A stretch of DNA of 64,000 nt. It comes from JBNKFV01 sp050290265 (GTDB taxonomy: Bacteria; Pseudomonadota; Gammaproteobacteria; Pseudomonadales; Cellvibrionaceae). Within the stretch, counting starts at the first letter, position 1, and the number at the start of each line of letters is the position of its first letter. This document shows positions 8,941 to 17,628 of this stretch, piece by piece. Below the pieces are notes generated by a model that worked only from the letters and a program-made list of their open reading frames with translations, had not been told where the DNA came from and searched no databases. The position numbers were made by a program, and so were the translations under genes. The DNA is taken from NCBI GenBank assembly GCA_050290265.1, contig JBNKHI010000013.1, forward strand, positions 9,218 through 73,217, given 5' to 3'.

Positions 8941-8952
8941 GGCTTCAGAGAT
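8941..8952. repeat. right copy of 12-bp imperfect direct repeat flanking the insertion in sixA
   Basis: GGCTTCAGAGAT pairs with the copy at 7926-7937 (two mismatches). The distance between copies is 1015 nt, which defines the probable inserted segment. No terminal inverted repeats are visible at its ends. Confidence 0.5.
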
Positions 8953-9219
8953 AAAGGTATAGAGTCGCTCCAGCTTAATTGACGCAGGAATAGTTAAAGA
9001 GGCATTGCCGCAGGCAACATATAGCCTTAGCTATAACACGAGCACACACAGCCGGGCAGCTGATTGTATCAAACCAGCAATCGCTATACGGCTTGCCAAA
9101 CGAGCCGCCATGATTGGCGCATCTCGCAGGCCCCTTTTACCCAGCGGCCTTTCGCGATCAGGCAACACTGGATACTGCCAACTGGATTTCAAGAGACGAA
9201 CCAGAATCAGGGTTTTCAT
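8941..9219 (-). pseudogene. N-terminal half of a disrupted sixA-type histidine phosphatase gene
   Basis: ATG at 9219 starts MKTLILVRLLKSSW, a clear SixA-type N-terminus in which the catalytic RHA/RHG triplet has become RLL, so the phosphohistidine is lost. Homology continues as ERPLGKRGLRDAPIMAARL. It then jumps to another frame near 9075 (FDTISCPAVCARVIAK) and to a third near 9000-9015 (IKLERLYTFISEA), so at least two frameshifts are present. Homology stops at the direct repeat 8941-8952. The remainder of the gene is at 7701-7937. The 9031-9219 open frame alone encodes a 62-residue remnant. Confidence 0.8.
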
Positions 9220-9411
9220 AACAACCTCAATAAATAAGCTATAGGGCCCTGGTAAGACTTACCGATGCTGGCAGCCAGCAAATTCACCTTCGGACATGCT
9301 TCGCAGCCAAACCTTTGGTAGACTAGCGCCCCTTATTTATTGGCACCCATTATTAACCAGGGGTATTAATCCCTAATCTTTGAAGGGTTTTAACCCATTG
9401 CAGGACTACCA

Positions 9412-9762
9412 GTGATTACCCTCTACGGCATAAAAAATTGCGACACAATCAAAAAAGCCAGACAGTGGCTTGAAACCCACAATCATCCCTATCGTTTTCA
9501 CGACTTTAGAGAAGATGGTTTAACTGCGGAACAGGTAAAACAATGGCTAGGTGAGTTTGGTTGGGAAACACTCATCAACAAACGCAGTACCAGTTGGAAA
9601 GAGCTTGATGAGCAAACGCGTAGCCAGCTGAATAACACCTCTGCCGTTGCAGCCATTCTGGCCAGCCCAACGTTGATCAAACGACCACTAATGGACTATG
9701 GCAAAGGCAAAGTTCTGGGCTTTAAACCCGACAATTATGCTTCACTATTGTCGCCACAGTAG
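9412..9762 (+). CDS. ArsC/Spx-family reductase-like protein (YffB type)
   Basis: The 116-aa protein starts with GTG at 9412 and has the thioredoxin-fold ArsC-family N-terminus ITLYGIKNCDTIKKA, with a single redox-type cysteine at C10. Further hallmarks are FHDFREDGL, LINKRSTSWKEL and a C-terminal LIKRPLMDYGKGKVLGF. The family resembles arsenate reductase, but this subgroup has no proven arsenate role and is generally linked to glutathione-dependent thiol chemistry. It is found next to dapD in Pseudomonas as well, so the position is conserved and not acquired. It precedes dapD by 62 nt. Confidence 0.88.
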   Translation: MITLYGIKNCDTIKKARQWLETHNHPYRFHDFREDGLTAEQVKQWLGEFGWETLINKRSTSWKELDEQTRSQLNNTSAVAAILASPTLIKRPLMDYGKGKVLGFKPDNYASLLSPQ

Positions 9763-9824
9763 CGCAATCGCAATGCTTAATGACTTCGAACAGCACGTAA
9801 CTTTACAATTAAACAGGATTTACC

Positions 9825-10859
9825 ATGAGCACTCTTTATAGCGCCGGCTTTGGTGTTGGCACCCAAAATAAAAAAGGCGAATGGCTGGAAGTTTTCTACC
9901 CAGCCCCACTATTAAACCCAACCGAAGCGTTTGTATCGGCAGTTAGTAGTGTGTTGAATTTTACTGGCGGCAACCGGGCAATTAGTTTGGATGCCAATAA
10001 AGTTGCCGCACTCGCAGCAGCACTAAAAGAAGCTGGTGAGACAGAACAAGCAACGATAGTTGGCACATTCTCTGACAGCAAACGACCGCTGGTGGCCACT
10101 CTGTTGAGCGAAGATACTGCGCCATCTTCAGTACCCGAAGGCTACTTAAAGCTCCACTTGTTGTCGCACCGCTTGGTAAAACCCCATGGGTTAAAACTCG
10201 ACGGATTGTTTGGTGCGTTACCAAACGTTGCTTGGACAAGCGAAGGCGCTATTGACATGGCCGAACTGCCAGAACGCCAGCTACAAGCGCGTTTAAACGG
10301 TGGTCTGCTCAGCGTTGATTGTGTCGATAAATTCCCGAAAATGACGAATTATGTAGTGCCAGCAGGTGTTCGTATTGCCCACACGGCCCGCGTCCGCTTG
10401 GGCGCTTACCTGGGTGAAGGTACTACAGTTATGCACGAGGGTTTTGTTAATTTTAATGCCGGTACTGAAGGCCCAGGCATGATCGAAGGCCGAATTGCTG
10501 CCGGTGTTTTCGTCGGCGCAGGTTCAGACCTTGGCGGCGGCTGTTCCACCATGGGCACACTATCTGGTGGCGGGAACATGGTTATCTCCGTTGGCAAAGA
10601 GTCCCTGATTGGCGCAAATGCGGGCATCGGGATTCCGCTGGGTGACCGCTGCACGGTTGAAGCCGGGCTCTATATTACCGCAGGAACAAGAGTGAAGCTG
10701 TTTGACGCAGACGGCAACGAAGCAGAAGTGATCAAAGCACGCGAACTGGCCGGAAAGTCCGATCTTCTATTTCGCCGCAACTCGTTAACCGGCACAGTAG
10801 AATGCCTAACAAATAAAACCGCGATTCAGCTAAACGAAGAGTTGCACTCAAACAACTAA
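9825..10859 (+). CDS. dapD: tetrahydrodipicolinate N-succinyltransferase
   Basis: The 344-aa enzyme transfers succinate from succinyl-CoA to tetrahydrodipicolinate, the committed step of the succinylase lysine/diaminopimelate route. It is of the long pseudomonad type: a unique N-terminal domain of about 180 residues, then a left-handed beta-helix of hexapeptide repeats (from about VRIAHTARVRLGAYLGEG to LIGANAGIGIPLGD), and a short C-terminal cap. The ATG at 9825 follows AGGA at a normal spacing. Product flow is DapD, then DapC (upstream at 4.2 kb), then DapE (next gene). A rho-independent terminator follows, so dapE probably has some separate transcription. Confidence 0.96.
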   Translation: MSTLYSAGFGVGTQNKKGEWLEVFYPAPLLNPTEAFVSAVSSVLNFTGGNRAISLDANKVAALAAALKEAGETEQATIVGTFSDSKRPLVATLLSEDTAPSSVPEGYLKLHLLSHRLVKPHGLKLDGLFGALPNVAWTSEGAIDMAELPERQLQARLNGGLLSVDCVDKFPKMTNYVVPAGVRIAHTARVRLGAYLGEGTTVMHEGFVNFNAGTEGPGMIEGRIAAGVFVGAGSDLGGGCSTMGTLSGGGNMVISVGKESLIGANAGIGIPLGDRCTVEAGLYITAGTRVKLFDADGNEAEVIKARELAGKSDLLFRRNSLTGTVECLTNKTAIQLNEELHSNN

Positions 10860-10880
10860 GTTTACGTGCGGTTTTCATAG

Positions 10881-10925
10881 CGGCTTTAGCGCTACATTTT
10901 TCAGCGTTAAAGCCGTTTTATTTTT
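10881..10925 (+). terminator. intrinsic terminator after dapD
   Basis: The stem CGGCTTTAGCGCT/AGCGTTAAAGCCG (one G-T pair, 8-nt loop, 10881-10914) is followed by a T-rich tract TTTTATTTTT. It sits between dapD and dapE. Confidence 0.8.
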
Positions 10926-10945
10926 ACTATATAGAATCAACGACC

Positions 10946-12094
10946 ATGACAGAGCTATCCCCTACGCTACAACTTGCCGCAGACCTTATTGAACGCCAAT
11001 CAGTGACACCCGACGATGCGGGTTGCCAAGCGCTTATGATTGAGCGACTGCAAGCAATAGGCTTTAATGTGGAAAAGCTGTGTTGGGGCGAAGGTGCCGA
11101 TCTGGTAGAGAATTTCTGGGCTGTCCGCGGAGCGAGTGGTCCGTTATTCGCATTTGCCGGCCATACCGATGTGGTACCGACGGGTAATCCAGACGACTGG
11201 AAATTTCCGCCCTTTAAACCCACGTTTAGCGACGGCTACCTTTACGGTCGTGGTGCTGCGGATATGAAAGGCAGTCTGGCTGCGATGGTCACAGCCTGTG
11301 AAAACTTTGTTGCCGCAAACCCCGAGCATCCAGGACGCATTGCATTTCTGATTACCAGCGACGAAGAAGGTCCAGCTCACAATGGCACTGTTAAAGTCGT
11401 TGAATGGCTGGAAGCAAAGAACGAAAAAATCAATTGGTGCCTGGTTGGCGAGCCGTCATCAACCAACCTAGTAGGCGATGTGATTAAAAATGGCCGCCGT
11501 GGTTCACTCGGTTGTACTCTCACCGTTAATGGTGTCCAAGGCCACGTCGCCTACCCTCATCTTGCCAAAAACCCTATTCATCTTGCTGCACCGGCATTAG
11601 CAGAATTAGCCGCGGAAGAATGGGACAAAGGTAATGATTACTTCCCCGCCACAACATTTCAGATTTCCAATATCAACAGTGGCACTGGCGCCACCAATGT
11701 TATCCCAGGAAGCCTGACGGTAGTTTTCAATTTCCGTTTTTCCACCGAGTTAACCGAAGCGGACATTCGCCAAAGAGTTGAAACCATACTTAACAAGCAC
11801 GAACTCGACTACCAGATTAACTGGGCACTTAGCGGTTTACCGTTTTTAACTGAACGCGGTAATCTTGTCGATGCCATGCTTGACAGTATTCGCACGGTAA
11901 CGGGTACAGAGAGCGAATTGTCCACAGCCGGCGGGACCTCCGATGGTCGTTTTATTGCGCCGACAGGTGCCCAGGTTGTGGAACTTGGCCCCGTAAACGC
12001 CACCATTCACAAAGTCGATGAATGTGTGAAAGCTGATGACCTGGATAAATTAAGCTTGATTTATCAAGGTATCCTACAGCGAATTCTTGCCTAG
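10946..12094 (+). CDS. dapE: succinyl-diaminopimelate desuccinylase
   Basis: The 382-aa M20 metallohydrolase cleaves N-succinyl-LL-diaminopimelate to LL-diaminopimelate and succinate. The di-zinc ligands are in place: H73 and D75 (AGHTDVVPTG), D106 (GRGAADMKGS), catalytic E140 with E141 (SDEEGPAHNG), E169, and H355 near the C-terminus (TIHKVDE). Length is typical. The ATG at 10946 follows directly after the dapD terminator, so there must be either readthrough or a promoter within the short gap. It is the third dap gene on this strand. Confidence 0.96.
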   Translation: MTELSPTLQLAADLIERQSVTPDDAGCQALMIERLQAIGFNVEKLCWGEGADLVENFWAVRGASGPLFAFAGHTDVVPTGNPDDWKFPPFKPTFSDGYLYGRGAADMKGSLAAMVTACENFVAANPEHPGRIAFLITSDEEGPAHNGTVKVVEWLEAKNEKINWCLVGEPSSTNLVGDVIKNGRRGSLGCTLTVNGVQGHVAYPHLAKNPIHLAAPALAELAAEEWDKGNDYFPATTFQISNINSGTGATNVIPGSLTVVFNFRFSTELTEADIRQRVETILNKHELDYQINWALSGLPFLTERGNLVDAMLDSIRTVTGTESELSTAGGTSDGRFIAPTGAQVVELGPVNATIHKVDECVKADDLDKLSLIYQGILQRILA

Positions 12095-12167
12095 AAACGG
12101 CCTATCAGTGCTGCTTTCCAAAGAGAAGACTCGCCACCCCTTTTAAAATCATCCCCATTTAGTGAGC

Positions 12168-12188
12168 GCAGCCTTAAGGCTGCTTGTT
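12168..12188 (+). terminator. possible terminator after dapE
   Basis: The perfect palindrome GCAGCCTTAAGGCTGC is followed by TTGTTT and lies 73 nt after the dapE stop. The T-tract is short, so efficiency is uncertain. Confidence 0.5.
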
Positions 12189-12205
12189 TACCTTAGGAGA
12201 AATAC

Positions 12206-13330
12206 ATGACATTGCGACAAAAACCACCCTTCCGTGCCGATCAAGTGGGTAGCTTCTTGCGACCCAGATACTTACTTGAAGCTCGTGATAAATTTGCCCG
12301 TGGTGAAATAAGTCCAGCACAATTGCGCGAAGTAGAAGACAAGGCCATTGCCGAAGTGGTTAAAATGCAGGTGGACGTGGGACTACAATCCATTACCGAC
12401 GGCGAATTCCGACGAACCTATTTTCATGTCGATTTTCTCGAACAACTGGGCGGTGTTGAAACTGACATCCCAGTAACAAAAGAAAGCGCCGATGGCAGTA
12501 AAAAATTGGCACCGCCCGTCATTAAGGTCATCGATAAAGTTCGGCATGCAAAAAATATCCAACTGGCTGACTTCCAATTTCTAAAAAGCCAGACCGATGC
12601 GTTAGGAAGCAACCTGTCGCCTAAGGTGACTATTCCTTCACCAACCATGCTACATTTTCGCGGTGGCCGCGCCGGCATCGACAGCACCGCTTACCCCAAT
12701 CTTGACCCGGATTTTTATGACGATGTTGCCAAAGCCTATGGTGATGAGCTCAAGTCACTCGCCGAAGCTGGTTGTAACTACGTACAAATGGACGATACCA
12801 ATCTCGCCTACTTATGTGATGAAAAAATGCGCGAAGCTGCACGTAGCCGTGGCGATGACCCTAACGAGTTGCCACATCGCTATGCACAATTTATCAATAA
12901 AGTCGTTGAACACAAGCCTGAAGGTATGATTCTCGCCATGCATTTGTGCCGCGGGAACTTCAAAAGTACCTATGCCGCAGAAGGTAACTACGAGCCGGTA
13001 GCAGAGGCACTGCTCTCAGAAATGAATATCGATGCTTACTTTATGGAATACGACGATGATCGCTCCGGTGATTTCCGCCCATTACGCTTCTTATCTAAGA
13101 ATAAATTTGTCGTACTCGGTTTGGTAACCAGTAAATTCGGTGCGATGGAAAATAAAGATGACTTGAAACGTCGTATCGAAGAAGCGGCTCAATATGCGCC
13201 ATTGGAGCAACTATGCTTGTCCCCACAATGTGGATTTTCCAGCACAGTCCACGGCAATGATATCGCCATGGAAGATCAGCGCGCAAAACTGCGTTTGGTC
13301 GTTGAAACAGCCGAGGAAGTCTGGGGCTAA
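12206..13330 (+). CDS. MetE C-terminal-type methyltransferase (YxjG/YxjH family)
   Basis: The 374-aa TIM-barrel protein resembles the catalytic half of cobalamin-independent methionine synthase. Visible are the RADQVGSFLRP start, TDGEFRRTYFHVDF, and the zinc site HLC (H246, C248) with distal C342 in SPQCGFSS. YxjG-type proteins lack the N-terminal MetE domain and are thought to use simpler methyl donors or alternative substrates; the exact substrate cannot be read from sequence. A strong TAGGAG ribosome-binding site precedes the ATG. The gene stands alone between two hairpins and so is probably monocistronic. Confidence 0.88.
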   Translation: MTLRQKPPFRADQVGSFLRPRYLLEARDKFARGEISPAQLREVEDKAIAEVVKMQVDVGLQSITDGEFRRTYFHVDFLEQLGGVETDIPVTKESADGSKKLAPPVIKVIDKVRHAKNIQLADFQFLKSQTDALGSNLSPKVTIPSPTMLHFRGGRAGIDSTAYPNLDPDFYDDVAKAYGDELKSLAEAGCNYVQMDDTNLAYLCDEKMREAARSRGDDPNELPHRYAQFINKVVEHKPEGMILAMHLCRGNFKSTYAAEGNYEPVAEALLSEMNIDAYFMEYDDDRSGDFRPLRFLSKNKFVVLGLVTSKFGAMENKDDLKRRIEEAAQYAPLEQLCLSPQCGFSSTVHGNDIAMEDQRAKLRLVVETAEEVWG

Positions 13331-13359
13331 TACTTTGGTAGCAGATCAACACTAATATA

Positions 13360-13387
13360 GACCGGCGGCCAAATAGGCCGCTGGTCT
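13360..13387 (+). terminator. stem-loop after the MetE-like gene
   Basis: A 12-bp stem AGACCGGCGGCC/GGCCGCTGGTCT (one G-T pair) with the loop AAATA lies 30 nt after the stop. No T-tract follows, so it may stop transcription only weakly or stabilise the mRNA end. Confidence 0.45.
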
Positions 13388-13622
13388 AGCTCAACACAAG
13401 TTCAAATACAAAGCCTCGCTTAAGTTATTAACTCTTATAGAGAAGCGTTTATTTAATCTCCGTTCTCTTTTTTCCTTCTCACTTCCCAGTCGTATTTCAA
13501 TTCCGCAAGACTTAACGTGATGTGGCAGCCAAACCAAGCAGCATCATTCACGTCTGTTCAATACTTGACCAATTCTCCAGTAGGTCCATAATTATTATTC
13601 TAACTCCTGCGGAGGATAAGCC

Positions 13623-14246
13623 ATGACAAATACAATAGAGTGGGCCATCAACGGTAAGGGCTATGAATTCTGCAACTGCGATTTAGGCTGCGGATGCAAC
13701 TTTGGCGGTTTTCCGAATTCTGACGACGGTAGCTGCAAGGCCCTCGTTGGACTAGAAATACACAGCGGCCATATGGGCGAGGTAAACCTCGATGGACTCA
13801 AGTGTGCAGCTATTATCGACTGGCCCAAAGCCATTCATGAAGGCAATGGCAAATGCGTTTTTATTGTCGAGCCCTCCACCACCGACGAGCAAATAGGCGC
13901 TTTAGCACAAGTTTTCAGCGGCGGTTTAGGTGGAATGCCCTGGGAAGTGCTTGGCCCGACATTTGAAGTCGTCGGTCTGCAAAAGACCAAAATCACTATA
14001 GAAGGCACAGGCCTGAATTCGCGATTTATTGCAGAAGGCATTGCCGATGCGCAAGGGTCCAGCCTCAAAAATCCGGTTACCGGTGAAGAGCACGAAGCTT
14101 TTGTAGAATTACCAACGGGTTTCATCTGGACTCGGGGAGCCTGCGGGGAAGGAACCCATAAAGCAAGTGCCGATGGCATTAGTATTGCTGCGGAAAACTC
14201 AAATTGGATTCTCTACGACTTTGACTGGTCAAACCGAGCAGCTTAA
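13623..14246 (+). CDS. DUF1326 domain protein with Cys-rich N-terminus
   Basis: This 207-aa soluble protein without a signal peptide matches the DUF1326 family (COG5588). Its N-terminus has a dense cysteine cluster, EFCNCDLGCGCNFGG (C17, C19, C23, C25), with C38 after it, which looks like a metal-thiolate site. The rest is predicted beta-rich. A very strong GGAGGATAA ribosome-binding site precedes the ATG. The next gene encodes a DUF2182 membrane protein, and the two families are often neighbours, so they probably work together. The function has not been established to my knowledge. Metal, probably copper, handling is inferred from the Cys and Met content of the pair. Confidence 0.88.
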   Translation: MTNTIEWAINGKGYEFCNCDLGCGCNFGGFPNSDDGSCKALVGLEIHSGHMGEVNLDGLKCAAIIDWPKAIHEGNGKCVFIVEPSTTDEQIGALAQVFSGGLGGMPWEVLGPTFEVVGLQKTKITIEGTGLNSRFIAEGIADAQGSSLKNPVTGEEHEAFVELPTGFIWTRGACGEGTHKASADGISIAAENSNWILYDFDWSNRAA

Positions 14247-14253
14247 AAAATCC

Positions 14254-14991
14254 GTGGTCATTTCACGAGAACGTATCAGCCTCATTGCCGCCACCGCTGT
14301 TTTGGTGGGCCTTGCGTGGGGCTATTTGCTGAAATTAGCTGCCGACATGTCAGGCATGTCAGGCATGAATATGGCCATGCCTTGGACTGCATTTGATGTG
14401 TTTATGCTGTTCGTCATGTGGGTCATTATGATGATCGCCATGATGCTGCCATCAGCAACCCCAATGATACTCACATTTCAACTGGTTAATAGCCGACGTC
14501 CACAACACCGGACGGTGCCAACCTACTTGTTTGTAGCGGGCTATATCGTGATATGGACACTCTATTCTTTAGCAGCAACCCTACTCCAATGGTTATTGCA
14601 TAGCCAAGCGCTAATTAGTGCCGCTATGGCCGTTAATTACCCGTTGCTCTCAGGCAGTATTTTGATATGTGCAGGCGTATTTCAATGGAGTCAGTTAAAA
14701 GAGTTCTGCCTAACTAACTGCCGTTCACCGCTTACATTTTTAATGGCACATTGGCGCGAAGGCCACATGGGGGCATTCAAAATGGGGCTACAACATGGGA
14801 GCTATTGCGCAGGCTGCTGCTGGTTACTAATGTTGGTACTCTTTGTGACTGGCGTGATGAATTTATTAGCTGTATTACTGATTGCCATTTTTGTACTCGC
14901 TGAAAAAACGATCTCGAACGGCATTGTCTTTGCAAAAGTCAGTGGTGCTTTTTTAATTATCGCCGGCATATGGCAACTCCTAAACATCTAA
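14254..14991 (+). CDS. DUF2182 integral membrane protein, Met-rich
   Basis: The protein is about 245 aa and matches DUF2182 (COG5486, annotated as predicted metal-binding membrane protein). It has about six transmembrane segments. After the first lies a Met-rich loop with M32, M35, M38, M40 and M42 (DMSGMSGMNMAM); the second segment is WVIMMIAMMLPSATPM, and a later motif is QHGSYCAGCC (H181, C185, C188, C189). These are plausible soft-metal ligands. The start is uncertain. GTG at 14254 is chosen because it falls 7 nt after the DUF1326 stop and just before the first membrane segment; the frame stays open back to ATG 14167 inside the preceding gene. It is translationally linked to DUF1326. Confidence 0.83.
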   Translation: MVISRERISLIAATAVLVGLAWGYLLKLAADMSGMSGMNMAMPWTAFDVFMLFVMWVIMMIAMMLPSATPMILTFQLVNSRRPQHRTVPTYLFVAGYIVIWTLYSLAATLLQWLLHSQALISAAMAVNYPLLSGSILICAGVFQWSQLKEFCLTNCRSPLTFLMAHWREGHMGAFKMGLQHGSYCAGCCWLLMLVLFVTGVMNLLAVLLIAIFVLAEKTISNGIVFAKVSGAFLIIAGIWQLLNI

Positions 14992-15128
14992 CTGCGCAAG
15001 CCTGCTTCATCCAATATAACCTCGAACTTACTGCAAACAACAATTGTGTTCAGAATAATCGAATGCAGTATTTGCAACCGCCGGATAACCCGCAAGCTTG
15101 CGATTGCTTTTACTATAAACTAACTATA

Positions 15129-15156
15129 AAAACAGGAACCTTAAGGCTCCTGTTTT
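15129..15156. terminator. bidirectional terminator between DUF2182 gene and katG
   Basis: A stem AAAACAGGAACC/GGCTCCTGTTTT (one mismatch, TTAA loop) with A- and T-rich ends lies between the convergent DUF2182 and katG genes and can serve both. Its core resembles the terminator after ppsA at 17850-17887. Confidence 0.75.
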
Positions 15157-15216
15157 ATACGTTTGCTATCTATTTAAACCAGCGCAACCGAATAGCAAAG
15201 TTGCCTGGCAGTAACA

Positions 15217-17421
15217 TTATTTGAGATCAAAGCGGTCATTAGTCATAACTTTTGTCCACGCTGCAATGAAATCCTCGGTAAACTTATTCTTCGCATCGTT
15301 TGCTGCGTACACTTCCGCAATCGCTCTCAGTTCTGTATTAGAACCAAAGATCAGATCCACAGGACTAGCGGTCCATTTAAGTTTGCCCGATTTACGATCT
15401 CGGCCTTCATAAATACCATCGTCTGAAGCTTTACTCCAAACGGTAGACATATCCAGCAGATTGACAAAGAAGTCATTTGTTAGCTTACCGGGCTGCTGGG
15501 TTAACACGCCCACCGAGGATTGTTTCGTGTTCGCATTCAACGCGCGCATTCCCCCTATTAGCACAGTCATTTCCGGTACGGTTAAGTTCAGCAAGTCAGC
15601 CCGCTCAACCAGCATTTCTGCGGGTGACTGATCATTGTCGTCGCCGTAATAATTTCGGAATGCGTCGGCAGTCGGCTCCAGAACAGCAAATGATTTCACA
15701 TCCGTCATTTCCTGACTGGCATCCATACGGCCAGGCTTAAACGGAACGGAGATTTTTTGACCCGCAGCTTTTGCCGCTTCTTCAATCGCCGTTGCGCCAC
15801 CCAGCACAATGAGATCAGCTAACGAGATTTTAGTTTTCCCGGATTTGGCATTGAAACGCTGCTGGATCGCTTCTAACTTCGCTAGCACTTTAGTCAATTC
15901 ATCGGGGTTGTTAGCTGCCCAATCTTTTTGTGGTGCCAAACGAATGCGCGCACCATTTGCACCCCCACGCATATCGGTATCACGATAACTGGCTGCTGAC
16001 GCCCATGCAGTTCTAACCAATTCAGGGCCAGTTAAACCTGAGTCCAAAATTGCCTTTTTCAGTTTTTTAACGTCTCCATTGTTAACCAGTTTATGATTAA
16101 CTGCAGGAATTGGATCTTGCCAAGCCAAGACTTCTTGCGGGACTTCGTCACCTAAGTAGCGTGCGCGTGGCCCCATGTCGCGGTGATTTAATTTAAACCA
16201 TGCTTTGGCAAACGCGAGTTCAAATTGCTCAGGATTGTTAAGAAAACGTTGCGCAATTTTTCGAAACTCCGGGTCTTCCCTAAGAGCGATATCCGTTGTA
16301 AACATGATGGGAGCATGCCGTTTGCTGGAATCATGTGCATCGGGCACCAGGTTCGCAGCTGCGTCCGAGTCTGGTATCCACTGTGTCGCACCGGCAGGGC
16401 TTTTGGTTTTTACCCAATTGAAGTTAAATAAATTTTGCAGATAATTCGTTGTCCACTGAGTGGGGGATACCGTCCAGGCGCCTTCTAGTCCACTGGTAAT
16501 CGTATCTTCTGCGTTGCCCTTGCCGCATTTGTTTTTCCAGCCCAAACCCTGCTGCTCGATACCGGCGGCAGCTGGCTCTGCGCCTAAACAATCTGCAGGC
16601 TTTGCACCGTGTGCTTTACCAAAAGTATGGCCACCAGCAATTAACGCAACAATTTCTTCATCATTCATTGCCATTCGACCGAATGACATGCGAATGTCTG
16701 CAGCCGCAGCGATGGGATCAGGCTTACCATGCGGTCCTTCTGGATTAACGTAGATAAGTCCCATTTCTACTGCTGCCAAAGGTCCTTTGAGTTTACCCTT
16801 TTTGTCGCGCCGCTCATCTGTCAGCATTTTTCTTTCCGGGCCCCAATAAACAAGATCGGGTTCCCAATCATCTTCACGGCCGCCAGCAAAACCAAAGGTT
16901 TTAAAGCCCATAGACTCTAACGCTACGTTACCTGTTAGCGCGATCAAGTCTGCCCAGGATATATTGCGCCCGTACTTTTGTTTTACCGGCCATAACAAGC
17001 GTCGGGCTTTGTCGAGGTTGGCATTATCTGGCCAGCTATTTAACGGGTTAAAGCGTTGCTGTCCGCCACCGGCCCCTCCGCGACCATCATTAACTCGGTA
17101 AGTACCTGCAGCATGCCAGGCCATACGGATAAAAAATGGCGCATAGGTGCCGTAGTCTGCAGGCCACCAGTCTTGAGAATCGGTTAATACTAGCTCAATG
17201 TCATTTTTGACCGCCTGTAAGTCGAGGCTTTCAAACGCTTTTGCATAGTTAAACCCCTCTCCCATAGGGCTAGATTCCGGGTTGTGGGCACGTAATTGAC
17301 TGAGATTTAGCTGCTCAGGCCACCAAAACTGGTTTGATTTTATGTCGGAACCGGCGAACGCCTGCAGAGATGAAAGGCTGACTGCGATCGCTGCGGCTAG
17401 TGGCAGTTTTTTTATTAACAT
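15217..17421 (-). CDS. katG: catalase-peroxidase with signal peptide (exported KatG)
   Basis: The 734-aa class I heme peroxidase dismutates hydrogen peroxide and oxidises organic donors. Distal residues are R99, W102 and H103 (IRMAWHAAGTYR) and the proximal heme ligand is H265 (AGGHTFGK). The Met-Tyr-Trp crosslink partners are M250, Y224 and W102, matching the catalytic positions of known KatGs. The second, non-heme domain is full length. Residues 1-23 form a Sec signal peptide ending AFA, so the enzyme should be periplasmic, unlike the usual cytosolic KatG. The start is ATG at 17421. The gene is transcribed toward a bidirectional terminator. Confidence 0.95.
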   Translation of the reverse strand: MLIKKLPLAAAIAVSLSSLQAFAGSDIKSNQFWWPEQLNLSQLRAHNPESSPMGEGFNYAKAFESLDLQAVKNDIELVLTDSQDWWPADYGTYAPFFIRMAWHAAGTYRVNDGRGGAGGGQQRFNPLNSWPDNANLDKARRLLWPVKQKYGRNISWADLIALTGNVALESMGFKTFGFAGGREDDWEPDLVYWGPERKMLTDERRDKKGKLKGPLAAVEMGLIYVNPEGPHGKPDPIAAAADIRMSFGRMAMNDEEIVALIAGGHTFGKAHGAKPADCLGAEPAAAGIEQQGLGWKNKCGKGNAEDTITSGLEGAWTVSPTQWTTNYLQNLFNFNWVKTKSPAGATQWIPDSDAAANLVPDAHDSSKRHAPIMFTTDIALREDPEFRKIAQRFLNNPEQFELAFAKAWFKLNHRDMGPRARYLGDEVPQEVLAWQDPIPAVNHKLVNNGDVKKLKKAILDSGLTGPELVRTAWASAASYRDTDMRGGANGARIRLAPQKDWAANNPDELTKVLAKLEAIQQRFNAKSGKTKISLADLIVLGGATAIEEAAKAAGQKISVPFKPGRMDASQEMTDVKSFAVLEPTADAFRNYYGDDNDQSPAEMLVERADLLNLTVPEMTVLIGGMRALNANTKQSSVGVLTQQPGKLTNDFFVNLLDMSTVWSKASDDGIYEGRDRKSGKLKWTASPVDLIFGSNTELRAIAEVYAANDAKNKFTEDFIAAWTKVMTNDRFDLK

Positions 17422-17598
17422 GATGATTTCCCTGTATTAAACAAATTAAATTGAGGTGCTAACGGAGAAACATTGTTGGCCATCACGACAAATAGTTTAA
17501 ATTAATAAAATAGATCGGCCTAATAGCTATAATTAGGCACGCTGGATTTCATTGGTTTTGAGGTTGATACAGTTGCGAACGATAGACCGCTCATTAAA

Positions 17599-17628
17599 AA
17601 AGCCGATTAACTTTCATTAATCGGCTTT
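17599..17628. terminator. orphan perfect hairpin upstream of katG
   Basis: A perfect 12-bp stem AAAGCCGATTAA/TTAATCGGCTTT with a 6-nt loop is flanked by A-tracts on the left and a short TTT on the right. It looks like an intrinsic terminator but has no gene ending at it on either strand. It could end a small RNA or be the relic of a lost gene. Confidence 0.55.

Noticed and set aside
9005..9244. 79-codon plus-strand ORF before the arsC-like gene
   Set aside because: It is antisense to the sixA remnant; homology is clear only on the minus strand.
14167..14253. Longer start for the DUF2182 protein
   Set aside because: It overlaps DUF1326 by 80 nt and adds residues before the first membrane segment that do not fit the family.
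17480..17535. Possible OxyR box before katG (ATAG and CTAT half-sites)
   Set aside because: Spacings between half-sites do not match the ATAG-N7-CTAT pattern.
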